Positions 1 through 7,553 are shown, counted from the first letter of the stretch. The stretch is 64,000 nt of DNA from Palsa-504 sp963822765 (GCA_963822765.1 CAWGJL010000029.1:1-64000); one strand, 5' to 3'. The notes: generated by a model from the sequence alone, not told the origin. Program-made: numbers and translations.

Positions 1-17
1 AGAGGAGACACAGGCTG

Positions 18-1172
18 ATGGAGCAGCGATCGGTGTCACGCGAGACGCTGGCCGCACAGGCCCTGGGTGAGGCAGACCCGGTATCGGGCGGCCTGGCCCC
101 CGTCATCAGCCCGGCCACCAACTACGAGCGGCAGCTGGACGGCTCCTACCGGCAAGACCGCGTCTACACCCGGGCCGACAACCCCACCAGCGAACTCGCC
201 GAGCGAGTCCTCGCCGCGCTTGAGGGCCCGGACTGCGCCTGCGTCATGTTCGCCTCCGGCATGGCCGCCGCCACCGCCGTGTTCCAGTCCCTGCTTCCAG
301 GCGATCACGTGCTGGTCTCCCGGGTGCTCTACTGGGGGGTGCGGAAGTGGCTGGCCGAGTTCGCCCTCACCTGGGGCCTGGACGTGGAGTTCACCGACAC
401 CTCCGACCTCGGCGCGGTGGCGGCGGCGATCCGCCCGGGCCGGACCCGGCTGCTGTGGGTGGAGACCCCGGCCAACCCCATGTGGGAAATCACCGATCTG
501 GCCGCGGTCTGCTCGCTCGCGCACGCCGCGGGGGTCCGGGTGGCCGTCGACAACACGGTGGCCACCCCGGTGCTCACCCGGCCCTTCGAGCACGGTGCCG
601 ATCTGGTCGTGCACTCGGCGACCAAGTACCTGAACGGCCACAGCGACGTGCTGGCCGGCGCGGTCCTGACCGCCAGCCGGGATCCGTTCTGGGAGCGGAT
701 CCGGTCCTGGCGGCGCAACGCCGGCGCCGTCCTCGGACCGTTCGAGGCCTGGCTGCTGCAGCGGGGCATGCGCACGTTGTACCTGCGCGTGCACCGGGCC
801 TCCGAGAGCGCCCTGGCCATCGCGACCAAGCTGTCCGGGCATCCGGCGCTGACCGAGGTGCGGTACCCGGGGCTGCCCGCCCACCCCGGTCACCAGATCG
901 CGGTCCGCCAGATGGACGGCGGGTTCGGCGGCATGCTGTCGATCCGGCTGGCCGGCGGGGCCGAGCACGCCATCGCGGTGCTGCAGGCGGTCCGGGTGTT
1001 CAAGCGGGCCACCTCGCTGGGCGGGGTGGAGAGCCTGATCGAGCACCGGGCCGCGGTGGAGGGTCCGTCCTCACCCGTGCCCGCCGACCTGCTGCGGCTG
1101 TCGATCGGTATCGAAGCCGTCGGTGACCTGGTCGCCGACCTGGAGGCCGCGCTGGATGAGGCCGCGCTATGA
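18..1172 (+). CDS. Cys/Met metabolism PLP-dependent enzyme (cystathionine gamma-synthase/lyase family)
   Basis: This 384-residue fold-type I PLP enzyme is of normal length for the trans-sulfuration family. The PLP lysine is K203 in HSATKYLNGHSDV, the cofactor aspartate D178 in AVDNT, and the phosphate-binding segment is ASGMAAATAV (about residues 79-88). The C-terminal substrate domain carries the family's typical ATSLGGVESL. An AGAGGAG ribosome site lies 10 nt before the ATG. The stop overlaps the next start as ATGA, so it is translationally coupled to the NifU-like gene. The family covers gamma-synthases, gamma-lyases and sulfhydrylases, and the exact substrate cannot be told. Its neighbours (NifU-like, ATP-grasp, XdhC-like) suggest a cofactor or sulfur-handling role rather than bulk methionine synthesis; that is inference. 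Confidence 0.85.
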   Translation: MEQRSVSRETLAAQALGEADPVSGGLAPVISPATNYERQLDGSYRQDRVYTRADNPTSELAERVLAALEGPDCACVMFASGMAAATAVFQSLLPGDHVLVSRVLYWGVRKWLAEFALTWGLDVEFTDTSDLGAVAAAIRPGRTRLLWVETPANPMWEITDLAAVCSLAHAAGVRVAVDNTVATPVLTRPFEHGADLVVHSATKYLNGHSDVLAGAVLTASRDPFWERIRSWRRNAGAVLGPFEAWLLQRGMRTLYLRVHRASESALAIATKLSGHPALTEVRYPGLPAHPGHQIAVRQMDGGFGGMLSIRLAGGAEHAIAVLQAVRVFKRATSLGGVESLIEHRAAVEGPSSPVPADLLRLSIGIEAVGDLVADLEAALDEAAL

Positions 1173-1720
1173 CCGAGCTGCCTTGGCCGCCTGCGGCGGC
1201 GGGTCTGACCGGGCAGGTCGAAGCCGCCCTGGAGAAAGGCCTGCAGTCCTCGATCACCGCCCGCGGCGCGGCGGTCCGGGTGGCCGGTGTCCAGGACGGG
1301 ATCGCCACGCTGGAGCTGTCCGGGTCTCCGGGCGCGGTCCTGCCGCTGGCCGCGCGCATCGAAGCCCAGATCCGCGCCGCCGTCCCCGGCATCACCGCCG
1401 TCCGGATCGTCACGCCCGGCGACCCGGCACCGACGCGAGCGGCCGCAACCCTGGCCGAGCAGGCCGCCCGCATCATCGATAGCGAAGTCAACCCGGCCAT
1501 CGCGGCCCACCGCGGTCGCGTGGTCCTGGCCGGGGCGGAGAACGGCTGGATCCGCATCCGCCTCGACGGCGGATGCCAGGGCTGCAGCCTGGCCGAAGTG
1601 ACCGTTCGCCAGGGCATCGAACCGCTGCTGCGGGCCCGCCTGCCCGGTGTCGTCGGCGTCCTGGACACCACCGATCACCAGGCCGGAACCCAGCCGTTCT
1701 TCTCCGCGGAGAAGCGGTGA
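1169..1720 (+). CDS. NifU-like protein with C-terminal Fe-S scaffold domain
   Basis: The 183-residue protein ends in a NifU C-terminal domain (about residues 100-178) with the CxxC pair C136/C139 in DGGCQGCSLAEVT, the ligands used by this family to carry a transient Fe-S cluster. The N-terminal half (about 15-85) looks like a second, degenerate copy of the same alpha/beta fold without cysteines. It starts inside the stop of the PLP gene (ATGA) and its own stop overlaps the GTG start of the ATP-grasp gene (GTGA), so the three are one operon. Fe-S assembly or delivery to a specific client enzyme is likely. The client is not in this window and may lie to the left. Confidence 0.8.
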   Translation: MTELPWPPAAAGLTGQVEAALEKGLQSSITARGAAVRVAGVQDGIATLELSGSPGAVLPLAARIEAQIRAAVPGITAVRIVTPGDPAPTRAAATLAEQAARIIDSEVNPAIAAHRGRVVLAGAENGWIRIRLDGGCQGCSLAEVTVRQGIEPLLRARLPGVVGVLDTTDHQAGTQPFFSAEKR

Positions 1721-2967
1721 CCGCGCCGCGGGCCCTGCTCCTGGTGCCCGCCCGCACCTACCGCGCGGCCGACTTCCTCACCGCGGCGAGCCGGCTGGGA
1801 CTGGACCTGGTGGTCGGCAGCGACGGGGCGCTGCCGCTGGGCGGCCGTCCGGTCGTGCCGGTCAGCCCCGGCGATCCGGAGCGTAGCGCCGACCGGATCA
1901 TCGCCCGCACCGGGCCGGCCGCCGCGGTCGTGGCCGCCGACACCCCGATGCTGGTCCTGGCGGCGGTGATTGCCGGGCGGATGGGACTGCCGCACAACCC
2001 GGTGGACGCGGTGACCGCCGCTGGCGACAAGGCCGCGCAGCGACACCGGTGGGCGGCCGCCGGGGTGGCTCAGCCCGCGTTCCGCGTGGTGCCCGCCGCG
2101 GCGACGGAAGCGGCAACGGAAGCAGCAACGGCAGATGTGCTGCGGCAGGCGGCGGCCGAGGTCGGCGCCCCGTGCGTGGTCAAGGCGTCCTCGCTCAGTG
2201 CCAGCCAAGGGGTCCTGCGGGCCGACGACCCGGCGGCGGCCGTCGCGGCGGCCCGGCGGGTCCGGCAGGTCCTGGCCGCGGCGGGCCGCCGGCCAGACGA
2301 GCCGCTCCTGGTGGAGGAGTACGTGCCGGGACCCGAGCTCAGCATCGACGGCCTGCTCACCGCGGGAGCGCTGACCGTCACGGCCGTCTTCGACAAGCCC
2401 TGGACCCCCGAAGGTCCCACCTTCGAGGAGACGCTGCTCATCACCCCTTCCCGGCTCGCCGAGCCGGTGCTCGCCGCGGCTATCTCCGCCGCCGGGCGGG
2501 CCGCCCGCGCCCTCGGCCTCACCCACGGCCCCATCCACGCCGAGCTGCGCATCGACGAACGCGACGGCCAGGCCCGGCCGGTCATGCTCGAGCTGGCGGC
2601 CCGCTGCATCGGCGGCCTGTGCTCACGCGCGCTGCGGTTTCCCGGCGGTACCAGCCTGGAGGAGATGGTGCTGGCCCACGCCCTGGGCTGGCCCGTCCCC
2701 GGGTACCGTGCCGGCCGGCCGTCGGGCGTGCTCATGCTGCCCGTGCCGCGGCCTGGGGTCCTCCGCGCCGTCGAAGGCCAGGCCGAGGCCGCGGCCATCC
2801 CCGGCGTCACCGGTCTCAGCATCACCATCCCGGTCGGCCAGCGTGTGCGCCCGCTGCCCGACGGGGACCGCTACCTGGGTTTCATCTTCGCCGAAGGCGA
2901 CACCCAGGACCAGGTCGAGCAGGCGCTCGCCGACGCCCGCGACCGGCTGCGGGTAGTGATCGAGTGA
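1717..2967 (+). CDS. ATP-grasp domain protein
   Basis: This 416-residue protein starts at the GTG that overlaps the NifU stop; an in-frame start further upstream would run deep into the preceding gene. It has an N-terminal Rossmann-like preATP-grasp part (ALLLVPARTYRAADF), then an ATP-grasp fold with VVKASSLSASQGV (ATP-binding lysine), EEYVPGPELSIDGLL, and a metal-binding end HAELRIDE ... VMLELAARCIGG. The closest general resemblance is to carboxylate-amine ligases of the carnosine-synthase/D-Ala ligase type, including the biotin-carboxylase-like C-terminal lobe. Substrates are unknown. It is the third gene of the coupled trio, and an insertion sequence begins a few tens of bases after its stop. 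Confidence 0.75.
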   Translation: MTAPRALLLVPARTYRAADFLTAASRLGLDLVVGSDGALPLGGRPVVPVSPGDPERSADRIIARTGPAAAVVAADTPMLVLAAVIAGRMGLPHNPVDAVTAAGDKAAQRHRWAAAGVAQPAFRVVPAAATEAATEAATADVLRQAAAEVGAPCVVKASSLSASQGVLRADDPAAAVAAARRVRQVLAAAGRRPDEPLLVEEYVPGPELSIDGLLTAGALTVTAVFDKPWTPEGPTFEETLLITPSRLAEPVLAAAISAAGRAARALGLTHGPIHAELRIDERDGQARPVMLELAARCIGGLCSRALRFPGGTSLEEMVLAHALGWPVPGYRAGRPSGVLMLPVPRPGVLRAVEGQAEAAAIPGVTGLSITIPVGQRVRPLPDGDRYLGFIFAEGDTQDQVEQALADARDRLRVVIE

Positions 2968-2987
2968 GCGATCCCGTGCGAGACTTG

Positions 2988-3130
2988 CTCCCTTGGCATC
3001 CTCCTCCGCCTCGACGGCGGGGATTCCAGCTACTACGCCGATTGGAGTAGCAGTTGAGGTTCGCGGTTCACCGGCCGGGCAGCCCCGTCGCCTTCCCGCG
3101 CAGTCACGGCGTGCCCCGCCGCGATGTTCC
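2988..3130 (-). ncRNA. predicted omega/reRNA of TnpB
   Basis: TnpB nucleases use a guide RNA made from the 3' end of tnpB and the right end of the element. Here two hairpins sit in the expected place: GCTACT/AGTAGC at 3029-3051, overlapping the tnpB stop codon, and the GC-rich right-end hairpin at 2998-3025. The guide would then be the bases just beyond the element, running on the minus strand from about position 2992 downward. The 5' limit is a guess. Confidence 0.45.
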
Positions 3131-4229
3131 TGGCCGCGTTCACATCTGCGTTGCAGGCGTATCCGCAGGCGGTGCACCGGAAGACGGCTTGGCTCTCACG
3201 CGACTTCGGGTCCACCCGCCCGCACGCCCAGCATCGCTGGCTCGTGAATGCGGGTCTGATCTTCTCCACTCGGCCGGGCGCCTTCTGCTCCAGCCGACGC
3301 ACCAGATTGCCCCAGCCCGACCGCAGGATGCCCCGGTTCAGCCCGGCCTTGGCGCTAACGTTGCGACCCGGGTGCTCCCGCGTGCCTCTCCCAGACCGGA
3401 TCATATTCTTTACCTTCAGGTCTTCAACCTTGATCAGATCGAACCGCCGCGCAATGTCCGTGCTGGTCTTCTCGACCCAGTCCTTGCACCGGTCGGTCTC
3501 GCGAGCGCGCAGCCGGGCGATCGCCCGCTTGACCTGCCGACGGCGTTCCGAGCCGCGCCGCGTGCGGGCGAGCTGGCGTTCCAGCCGCCGCAGCCTCTTC
3601 CCTTCCCGCAAAGTCAGGCCAGGGACGTGCAGCAAGTCCCCCGTGGACAGGGCCGCACTGACGGCTATTCCGCGATCGATGCCGACCACCTCGCCTGTGC
3701 CAGGTGCTGGGACCGGAGCGGGAATGGCAGCGAAGGCGACGTGCCAGCGTCCGGCCCGGTCCATCGTCACCCGGTAGGACTTCACCCCGGCGGGCACGGG
3801 ACGGGACCAGCGGAAGCGGACCCACCCGGCCTTCGGCACCCAGACCTGGCCGACTTGGCGAGACACACGGCGTACGTCCCATTGCCGACCATGGCGCCCT
3901 ACGACCCGGAAGCCCTCATTGCGTGCGGCTTTGCGCCACGATGGCCTGCCAGCCGGGTTTACCGGGTCGAGGAAGGCGGCCCTCGCCTGGGCGAAATCAC
4001 GGAGCGCCTGCTGCTGTACAACCTGAGAGCCCCCAGCCAGCCACGGGTACTCCGCACGAGCCGCGGTGAGCTCGCGGCACTGCTCCAGGTACCCTGGCGC
4101 GCTCGCGCGGCCCGGATGCCAATGCGCGTGCTGCTCGACGGCGAGGTTCCACACATACCGGGCGTGGCTGCAGTGGCCCCGCAGCACCGCCTCCTGGGCG
4201 GGTGTTGGGAGGAGCCGGTAACGGGACAT
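3033..4229 (-). CDS. tnpB: TnpB RNA-guided nuclease (OrfB, IS200/IS605 family)
   Basis: This 398-residue protein has the full TnpB layout: an N-terminal helical region (YRLLPTPAQEAVL), a RuvC-like nuclease core with D185 (GIDRGI), E269 (KVEDLKVKNM) and D362 (ADVNAARNI), and a four-cysteine zinc ribbon C333/C336/C352/C355 between the last two acidic residues. All three catalytic residues are intact, so the nuclease is probably active. The GIDRG motif has Arg where GIDLG is usual. The ATG at 4229 is the first plausible start, and the stop lies inside the predicted guide-RNA hairpin. No tnpA is adjacent. Confidence 0.93.
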   Translation of the reverse strand: MSRYRLLPTPAQEAVLRGHCSHARYVWNLAVEQHAHWHPGRASAPGYLEQCRELTAARAEYPWLAGGSQVVQQQALRDFAQARAAFLDPVNPAGRPSWRKAARNEGFRVVGRHGRQWDVRRVSRQVGQVWVPKAGWVRFRWSRPVPAGVKSYRVTMDRAGRWHVAFAAIPAPVPAPGTGEVVGIDRGIAVSAALSTGDLLHVPGLTLREGKRLRRLERQLARTRRGSERRRQVKRAIARLRARETDRCKDWVEKTSTDIARRFDLIKVEDLKVKNMIRSGRGTREHPGRNVSAKAGLNRGILRSGWGNLVRRLEQKAPGRVEKIRPAFTSQRCWACGRVDPKSRESQAVFRCTACGYACNADVNAARNIAAGHAVTAREGDGAARPVNREPQLLLQSA

Positions 4230-4321
4230 ACGAACACAATATCGGACTCCACTGACATTTCTGAGGAGGTGAAGCGGCGTGTCCCTAGCCTGAGGAATAG
4301 GGTTCCCGCGCCGCGAACCTG

Positions 4322-4882
4322 ATGACCGAGCACACCCATCACCACGACGAAGACTCGGCCTGTGCGGTTGCCCACGGAGCCGTCGCGCCGGTTACCGGAA
4401 CGGCCGGGACCCGGGGCGCGGGGGAGCGCACGCTGGTCGCGGTCTTCGCCTCGCCGGTCGCCGGTTACCTGCTCCGGTACGGTGCGGACCTGGGGTTCCG
4501 CGGGTTCCTGCTGGAACCGGACCCGGCGCGTGCGGCCGGGGCCGCCGCGCTCGGGTTCCCGCTGCTGACCGCCGCGCCCGACGACCTCGACGATTCCGCG
4601 GACGTGATCGCCACCGACCACCACCGGCCCGAACTCGGTCTGATGCTCCGGGACGCGCTGGCCACCAAGGCGAGGTGGATCGGGGTCATGGGCAACCCGC
4701 GGCACGTCGGGCCGCACGTGCAGATGCTCACCGACCTCGGCGTCCCGCCGGACGAGATCGCCCGGGTGCACCGGCCGATCGGGCTCAACATCGGCTCGCG
4801 GACCCCGCCCGAGATCGCCATCTCCACGCTGGCCGGCCTGCTGGCCGACCGCAACGGCCGGTCCGGCGGATTCGAGTTTTAG
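4322..4882 (+). CDS. XdhC family protein, C-terminal Rossmann domain only
   Basis: This 186-residue protein matches only the Rossmann half of XdhC/CoxI proteins, with the hallmark end HRPIGLNIGSRTPPEIAISTLAGL. XdhC proteins sulfurate and protect molybdenum cofactor for xanthine dehydrogenase-type enzymes, and related proteins occur with other metalloenzymes. The N-terminal XdhC_CoxI domain is missing. Instead there is a short His/Asp-rich head (HTHHHDEDS) that could bind metal. No molybdoenzyme is in the window. It lies in the same direction as the PLP/NifU/ATP-grasp trio and was probably part of that operon before the IS landed. A TAGGGT box at 4298-4303, in the presumed IS end, could now serve as its -10. 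Confidence 0.7.
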   Translation: MTEHTHHHDEDSACAVAHGAVAPVTGTAGTRGAGERTLVAVFASPVAGYLLRYGADLGFRGFLLEPDPARAAGAAALGFPLLTAAPDDLDDSADVIATDHHRPELGLMLRDALATKARWIGVMGNPRHVGPHVQMLTDLGVPPDEIARVHRPIGLNIGSRTPPEIAISTLAGLLADRNGRSGGFEF

Positions 4883-4887
4883 TTCGA
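4872..4887 (+). promoter_or_regulatory. SOS-box-like LexA operator
   Basis: TCGAGTTTTAGTTCGA matches the actinobacterial SOS box TCGAAC-N4-GTTCGA at 10 of 12 defined positions, with a perfect right arm. It overlaps the stop of the XdhC-like gene and lies about 67 bases before the LexA-like start, so the LexA paralogue may be under LexA-type control or regulate itself. Confidence 0.6.
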
Positions 4888-4953
4888 CGTTCCAAAACGG
4901 CCGAATGTCAGTACCGAGAGTTAGTCTCAGCTTGGCATCGGACCAGGAGCGTG

Positions 4954-5493
4954 ATGATCATGACCGACTCCGCCATACAGGCTCGGCCTGCCACTCCCAG
5001 CGGCGAGCCCGATCCCGACCACGTGCTGACCTGGCGGCAGCGCAAGATCCTCCGGACGATCCGGGAGTCGGTCGCCAACCGCGGCTACCCGCCGTCAATG
5101 CTGGAGATCGGCGAGGCGGTCGGCCTGACCAGCACCTCGAGCGTCTCCTACCAGCTCCGCGCCCTGCAGCGAAAGGGCTACCTGCGCCGGGAGGTGGGCG
5201 GGGCGCGGACCATCGAGGTGCGCCTGCCCGGCCGGGCAGGCCTTCCCGGCATCGATATCCCGTCACAGCTGGTCGGTGACGGCGCGCTCTTCCTGCTTCA
5301 GGTGGTCGGCGACGCCATGATCAACGCCGCGATCGCGGACGGGGACTGGGTCGTGGTCCGGCAGCAGGAGGACGCGCAGAACGGGGACATCGTGGCCGCG
5401 ATGCTGGACGGCCAGGCGACGGTGACGCCCTTCAAGGACGCTGACCAGGCCAGCATCCTCGGCCGGGTGGTGGCGGTACTGCGCCAGATCTGA
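4954..5493 (+). CDS. LexA-family repressor lacking autocleavage residues
   Basis: This 179-residue LexA homologue has an intact winged-helix N-terminus (TWRQRKILRTIRESV through YLRRE, about residues 26-79) with the normal recognition segment GLTSTSSVSYQLRAL. The C-terminal dimerisation/peptidase part is clear (QLVGDGALFLLQVVGD, GDWVVVRQQ, GDIVAAMLDG) but damaged for proteolysis. The catalytic serine of VVGDSM is alanine (A121, codon GCC). The lysine of TVK is threonine (T158). The Ala-Gly cleavage linker is missing, and about 25 residues between FK and ILGRVVAVLR are deleted. AGGAG at 4945-4949 supports an ATG at 4954 or 4960. It should bind SOS-like sites but not self-cleave; that is inference. 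A canonical lexA is probably elsewhere in the genome. Confidence 0.85.
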   Translation: MIMTDSAIQARPATPSGEPDPDHVLTWRQRKILRTIRESVANRGYPPSMLEIGEAVGLTSTSSVSYQLRALQRKGYLRREVGGARTIEVRLPGRAGLPGIDIPSQLVGDGALFLLQVVGDAMINAAIADGDWVVVRQQEDAQNGDIVAAMLDGQATVTPFKDADQASILGRVVAVLRQI

Positions 5494-5563
5494 GCGACCG
5501 CGCGGGCATACTCGCCCGCCTCGACTGGTTGCAGCCCGATAGCGGTCCGCGCACTTGCGCGCG

Positions 5564-5583
5564 TTAGGCTGAAACCAGCCTAA
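5564..5583 (+). promoter_or_regulatory. palindrome overlapping a -10-like box
   Basis: TTAGGCT-GAAACC-AGCCTAA is a perfect 7-bp inverted repeat. Its left arm contains TAGGCT, which would fit a -10 box for the gene starting at 5613. It could be an operator or a leader hairpin. There is no T-run, so it is not a terminator. Confidence 0.4.
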
Positions 5584-5612
5584 GCGGGGGCAAAGGCATA
5601 CGGGAGGCGGCT

Positions 5613-7355
5613 TTGGCCGGGGCGTTTTTCCGGCACCGGGGACTCATCGCGTTCTCCGCTGGAGGCGCGATGGCCGAAGCGATCGTGCTCTCTTACCTCG
5701 CGCCCGCCGCCCGGCCGCTCGCGCCGCAGGTCACCGCGCTTCCGCCGCTCGCCGCCTACCACGACCTGCGCTGGCTGTTCGCGTTCAACCAGTCCTGGCT
5801 CGACTTCACGACCATGCTGGTGATGCTGGTGGTGGTCCGGGCGACCGTGGACGCGGTCCTGATCCAGCTGGCCTGGCCGCGCCAGTCTGATCCCGCGGTC
5901 CCGAGCCTGGCGCCGCCGCGTTTCCTGACCTCCGTCGTGTCCTGCATCGTGCTCACCGTGCTGGTCGGGCTGGTGTTGTCGCCGGTGGTCACGCTGATGT
6001 TCGGGGTGGCCCTGCTCCCGTTCTCCTGGCCCTACCTGGCCGCGGTCCCGATCCTGCTCGGCACCGCGGTGGCGCTGAGCCAGGGTGGCGTGGGCCAGGC
6101 CTGGTGGCGCCGGCTGCCCCCGGCGCGCACCGCGGCCTGGGTGCTGGCGACGTTCCTGATCCTGTCCCTGGCCTCGGCGCTGATGGTGCACCTGGACACG
6201 GCGGGCATCGTGGCCGTGGCCGGGCTGGCCGGGGTGCTGGACGCGCGGGCCTGGTACGGGCTCACCGCCGCGGCCGTGCGCCGCTCGGCGGAACGGCCAC
6301 TGCACCCCTGGCACTGGCGCGCCACGCTGCAGCGCATCCGGCGCTCGTTGGGGGACCGGACCAGCTGGGTGCCCGTCGCGCCGCTGGCCGCGGTGATGGT
6401 CATCGCCCTGGTCGTGGGCGTGACCCGGCTGGCCTTCACCGGCACCGTGCGCTTCGCGCACGGCACCAGCGAGGTGGTGGCCAGCGCTGATGTAGCGGTC
6501 GGGCTGATCCCGTCCGGCCGGCCGGGCCATGGCGCTGGCCAGGCCAAGACGGTAACCGCCGGCAAATCCAAAGGCGCGGTGCTGGTGGTCGAGGGTTTCG
6601 GGTCGAGCTGCTGCAACGCCGCCAACGGCCTGAAGGCGGCCGAGCCGGGCATGCTGGTGCGCCAGTTCTCCTACCTGGGCCTGAACTCCGCCGGGCAGCC
6701 GGTCCCGTACGGCCCGCAGGCCGGCGACCTGTCCATCCAGGCGCTCGGCGACCGGATGGCCGCTCAGGTGGAGCAACTCTCCCAGCAGGCCGGCGTGCCG
6801 GTCGACGTCGTAGCCGAGAGCGAGGGCACCCTCGGCCTGTACGCGATGCTGGCCCGGCACCCGCACGTGCCGGTGAAGTCGGTCACGCTGCTGAGCCCGA
6901 TCGTCGAGCCCGGCCAGCTGGGCCAGGCGGGCGACACCGTGCCCGGTGCCGCGCTGACCACGCTGAACAACCTGGTGGGCGGCATGTCGCCGTACGGCAG
7001 CTCGGGCGCGCAGGAGCTGATCGAGTCGGTCAGCGAGGTCGGCGCCCGGTACTTCGAGCAGGTCAGCCACGACCTGGCGCTGCCCTGGCTGGCCGTGATC
7101 CCGCTCGCCGACGCGGTGACCTTGCCCGCGTGCCCGTGGCCGCAGAACGTCATCTTCGTCGACGCCTTCCACGGCGGGCTGCTCGGCAACGCCTCGGTCC
7201 GGCAGCTGGTCGAGGACTTCCTGACCGACGGAAACGCGCAGGTGGACACCGCGTCCCAGCGGCAGCTGCGCAGCACGGCCCAGCTCATCGCGGCCGCGGC
7301 CACGGCCTGGCGGATGCCCGAGCTCCACCCGGCCTGCCCGGGCTCGGGTAGCTAG
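5613..7355 (+). CDS. membrane protein with C-terminal alpha/beta-hydrolase-like domain
   Basis: The 580-residue protein is read from a TTG start with GGGAGG 5 nt upstream. Residues 1-290 contain about six to seven hydrophobic segments (for example LTSVVSCIVLTVLVGLVLS and APLAAVMVIALVVGV). The C-terminal half is outside-like and resembles an alpha/beta hydrolase: GAVLVVEGFGSSCC as the first strand, and a nucleophile elbow AESEG (S403) in VDVVAESEGTLGLYAM. A late NVIFVDAFHGGLL supplies Asp and His candidates for the triad. I do not recognise a characterised family. A membrane-anchored esterase or lipase-like enzyme acting outside the cell is the best guess. Confidence 0.6.
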   Translation: MAGAFFRHRGLIAFSAGGAMAEAIVLSYLAPAARPLAPQVTALPPLAAYHDLRWLFAFNQSWLDFTTMLVMLVVVRATVDAVLIQLAWPRQSDPAVPSLAPPRFLTSVVSCIVLTVLVGLVLSPVVTLMFGVALLPFSWPYLAAVPILLGTAVALSQGGVGQAWWRRLPPARTAAWVLATFLILSLASALMVHLDTAGIVAVAGLAGVLDARAWYGLTAAAVRRSAERPLHPWHWRATLQRIRRSLGDRTSWVPVAPLAAVMVIALVVGVTRLAFTGTVRFAHGTSEVVASADVAVGLIPSGRPGHGAGQAKTVTAGKSKGAVLVVEGFGSSCCNAANGLKAAEPGMLVRQFSYLGLNSAGQPVPYGPQAGDLSIQALGDRMAAQVEQLSQQAGVPVDVVAESEGTLGLYAMLARHPHVPVKSVTLLSPIVEPGQLGQAGDTVPGAALTTLNNLVGGMSPYGSSGAQELIESVSEVGARYFEQVSHDLALPWLAVIPLADAVTLPACPWPQNVIFVDAFHGGLLGNASVRQLVEDFLTDGNAQVDTASQRQLRSTAQLIAAAATAWRMPELHPACPGSGS

Positions 7356-7392
7356 CTGGCGGCACGCGCGCAGACCCGCTACGCTGAGCGGC

Positions 7393-7434
7393 GTGACGCG
7401 AGCTGCTCTTCTTCAGTGGTGGCGCCGCCAGTAG
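7393..7434 (+). CDS. trpL: trp leader peptide
   Basis: A 13-codon ORF starting with GTG encodes VTRAALLQWWRRQ and has two adjacent Trp codons (7417-7422). A TACGCT -10-like box ends at 7385, so the transcript may begin at or next to the GTG (leaderless). It lies 120 bases before the TrpE-TrpG fusion and just ahead of mutually exclusive hairpins. This is the classic arrangement for ribosome-mediated attenuation by tryptophan supply. Confidence 0.75.
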   Translation: MTRAALLQWWRRQ

Positions 7435-7451
7435 GCGGCCTCGCTGATTCG

Positions 7452-7515
7452 CGCTGTTTTTGCAACACAGCGACAACGAAGCGACCGCCCGGAAACGGCG
7501 GCCGCTTTCGCGTTT
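7452..7515 (+). terminator. trp attenuator (anti-terminator region plus terminator hairpin)
   Basis: CGCTGT (7452-7457) pairs with ACAGCG (7467-7472). Downstream, AAGCGACCGCC (7479-7489) pairs with GGCGGCCGCTT (7497-7507) with one mismatch around a CGGAAAC loop, followed by TTTCGCGTTTT. The position between trpL and the anthranilate synthase gene fits a transcription attenuator. Confidence 0.6.
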
Positions 7516-7553
7516 TACGGCCGCCTCCCGGGCCCGAACCCCGGAGGGGCCAC

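Larger units (their letters stand above)
2985..4305 (-). mobile_element. IS200/IS605-type element carrying tnpB only (IS1341-like)
   Basis: A solo tnpB is flanked by end structures typical of this family. Downstream of tnpB, at 2998-3025, lies the right-end hairpin; on the minus strand it reads AATCCCCGCCGTCGAGGCGG followed by AGGAGGATGCCAA. Upstream, at 4283-4302, a CCCTA/TAGGG hairpin may mark the left end. No tnpA transposase is present, so it is a non-autonomous or domesticated unit needing TnpA in trans. It splits what looks like a single operon (ATP-grasp gene and XdhC-like gene). The exact ends are inferred and could be off by 10-20 bases. Confidence 0.6.

Noticed and set aside
5580..7328. 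Long minus-strand open frame opposite the membrane hydrolase gene
   Set aside because: Its Arg/His/Gln/Gly-rich, motif-free translation is a typical antisense shadow in high-GC DNA; the plus-strand protein has clear helices and a serine motif.
7416..7553. Extending the TrpE-TrpG fusion to an in-frame start at 7416
   Set aside because: This would translate the attenuator hairpins; GTG 7554 has a well-placed ribosome site and matches the family's N-terminus.
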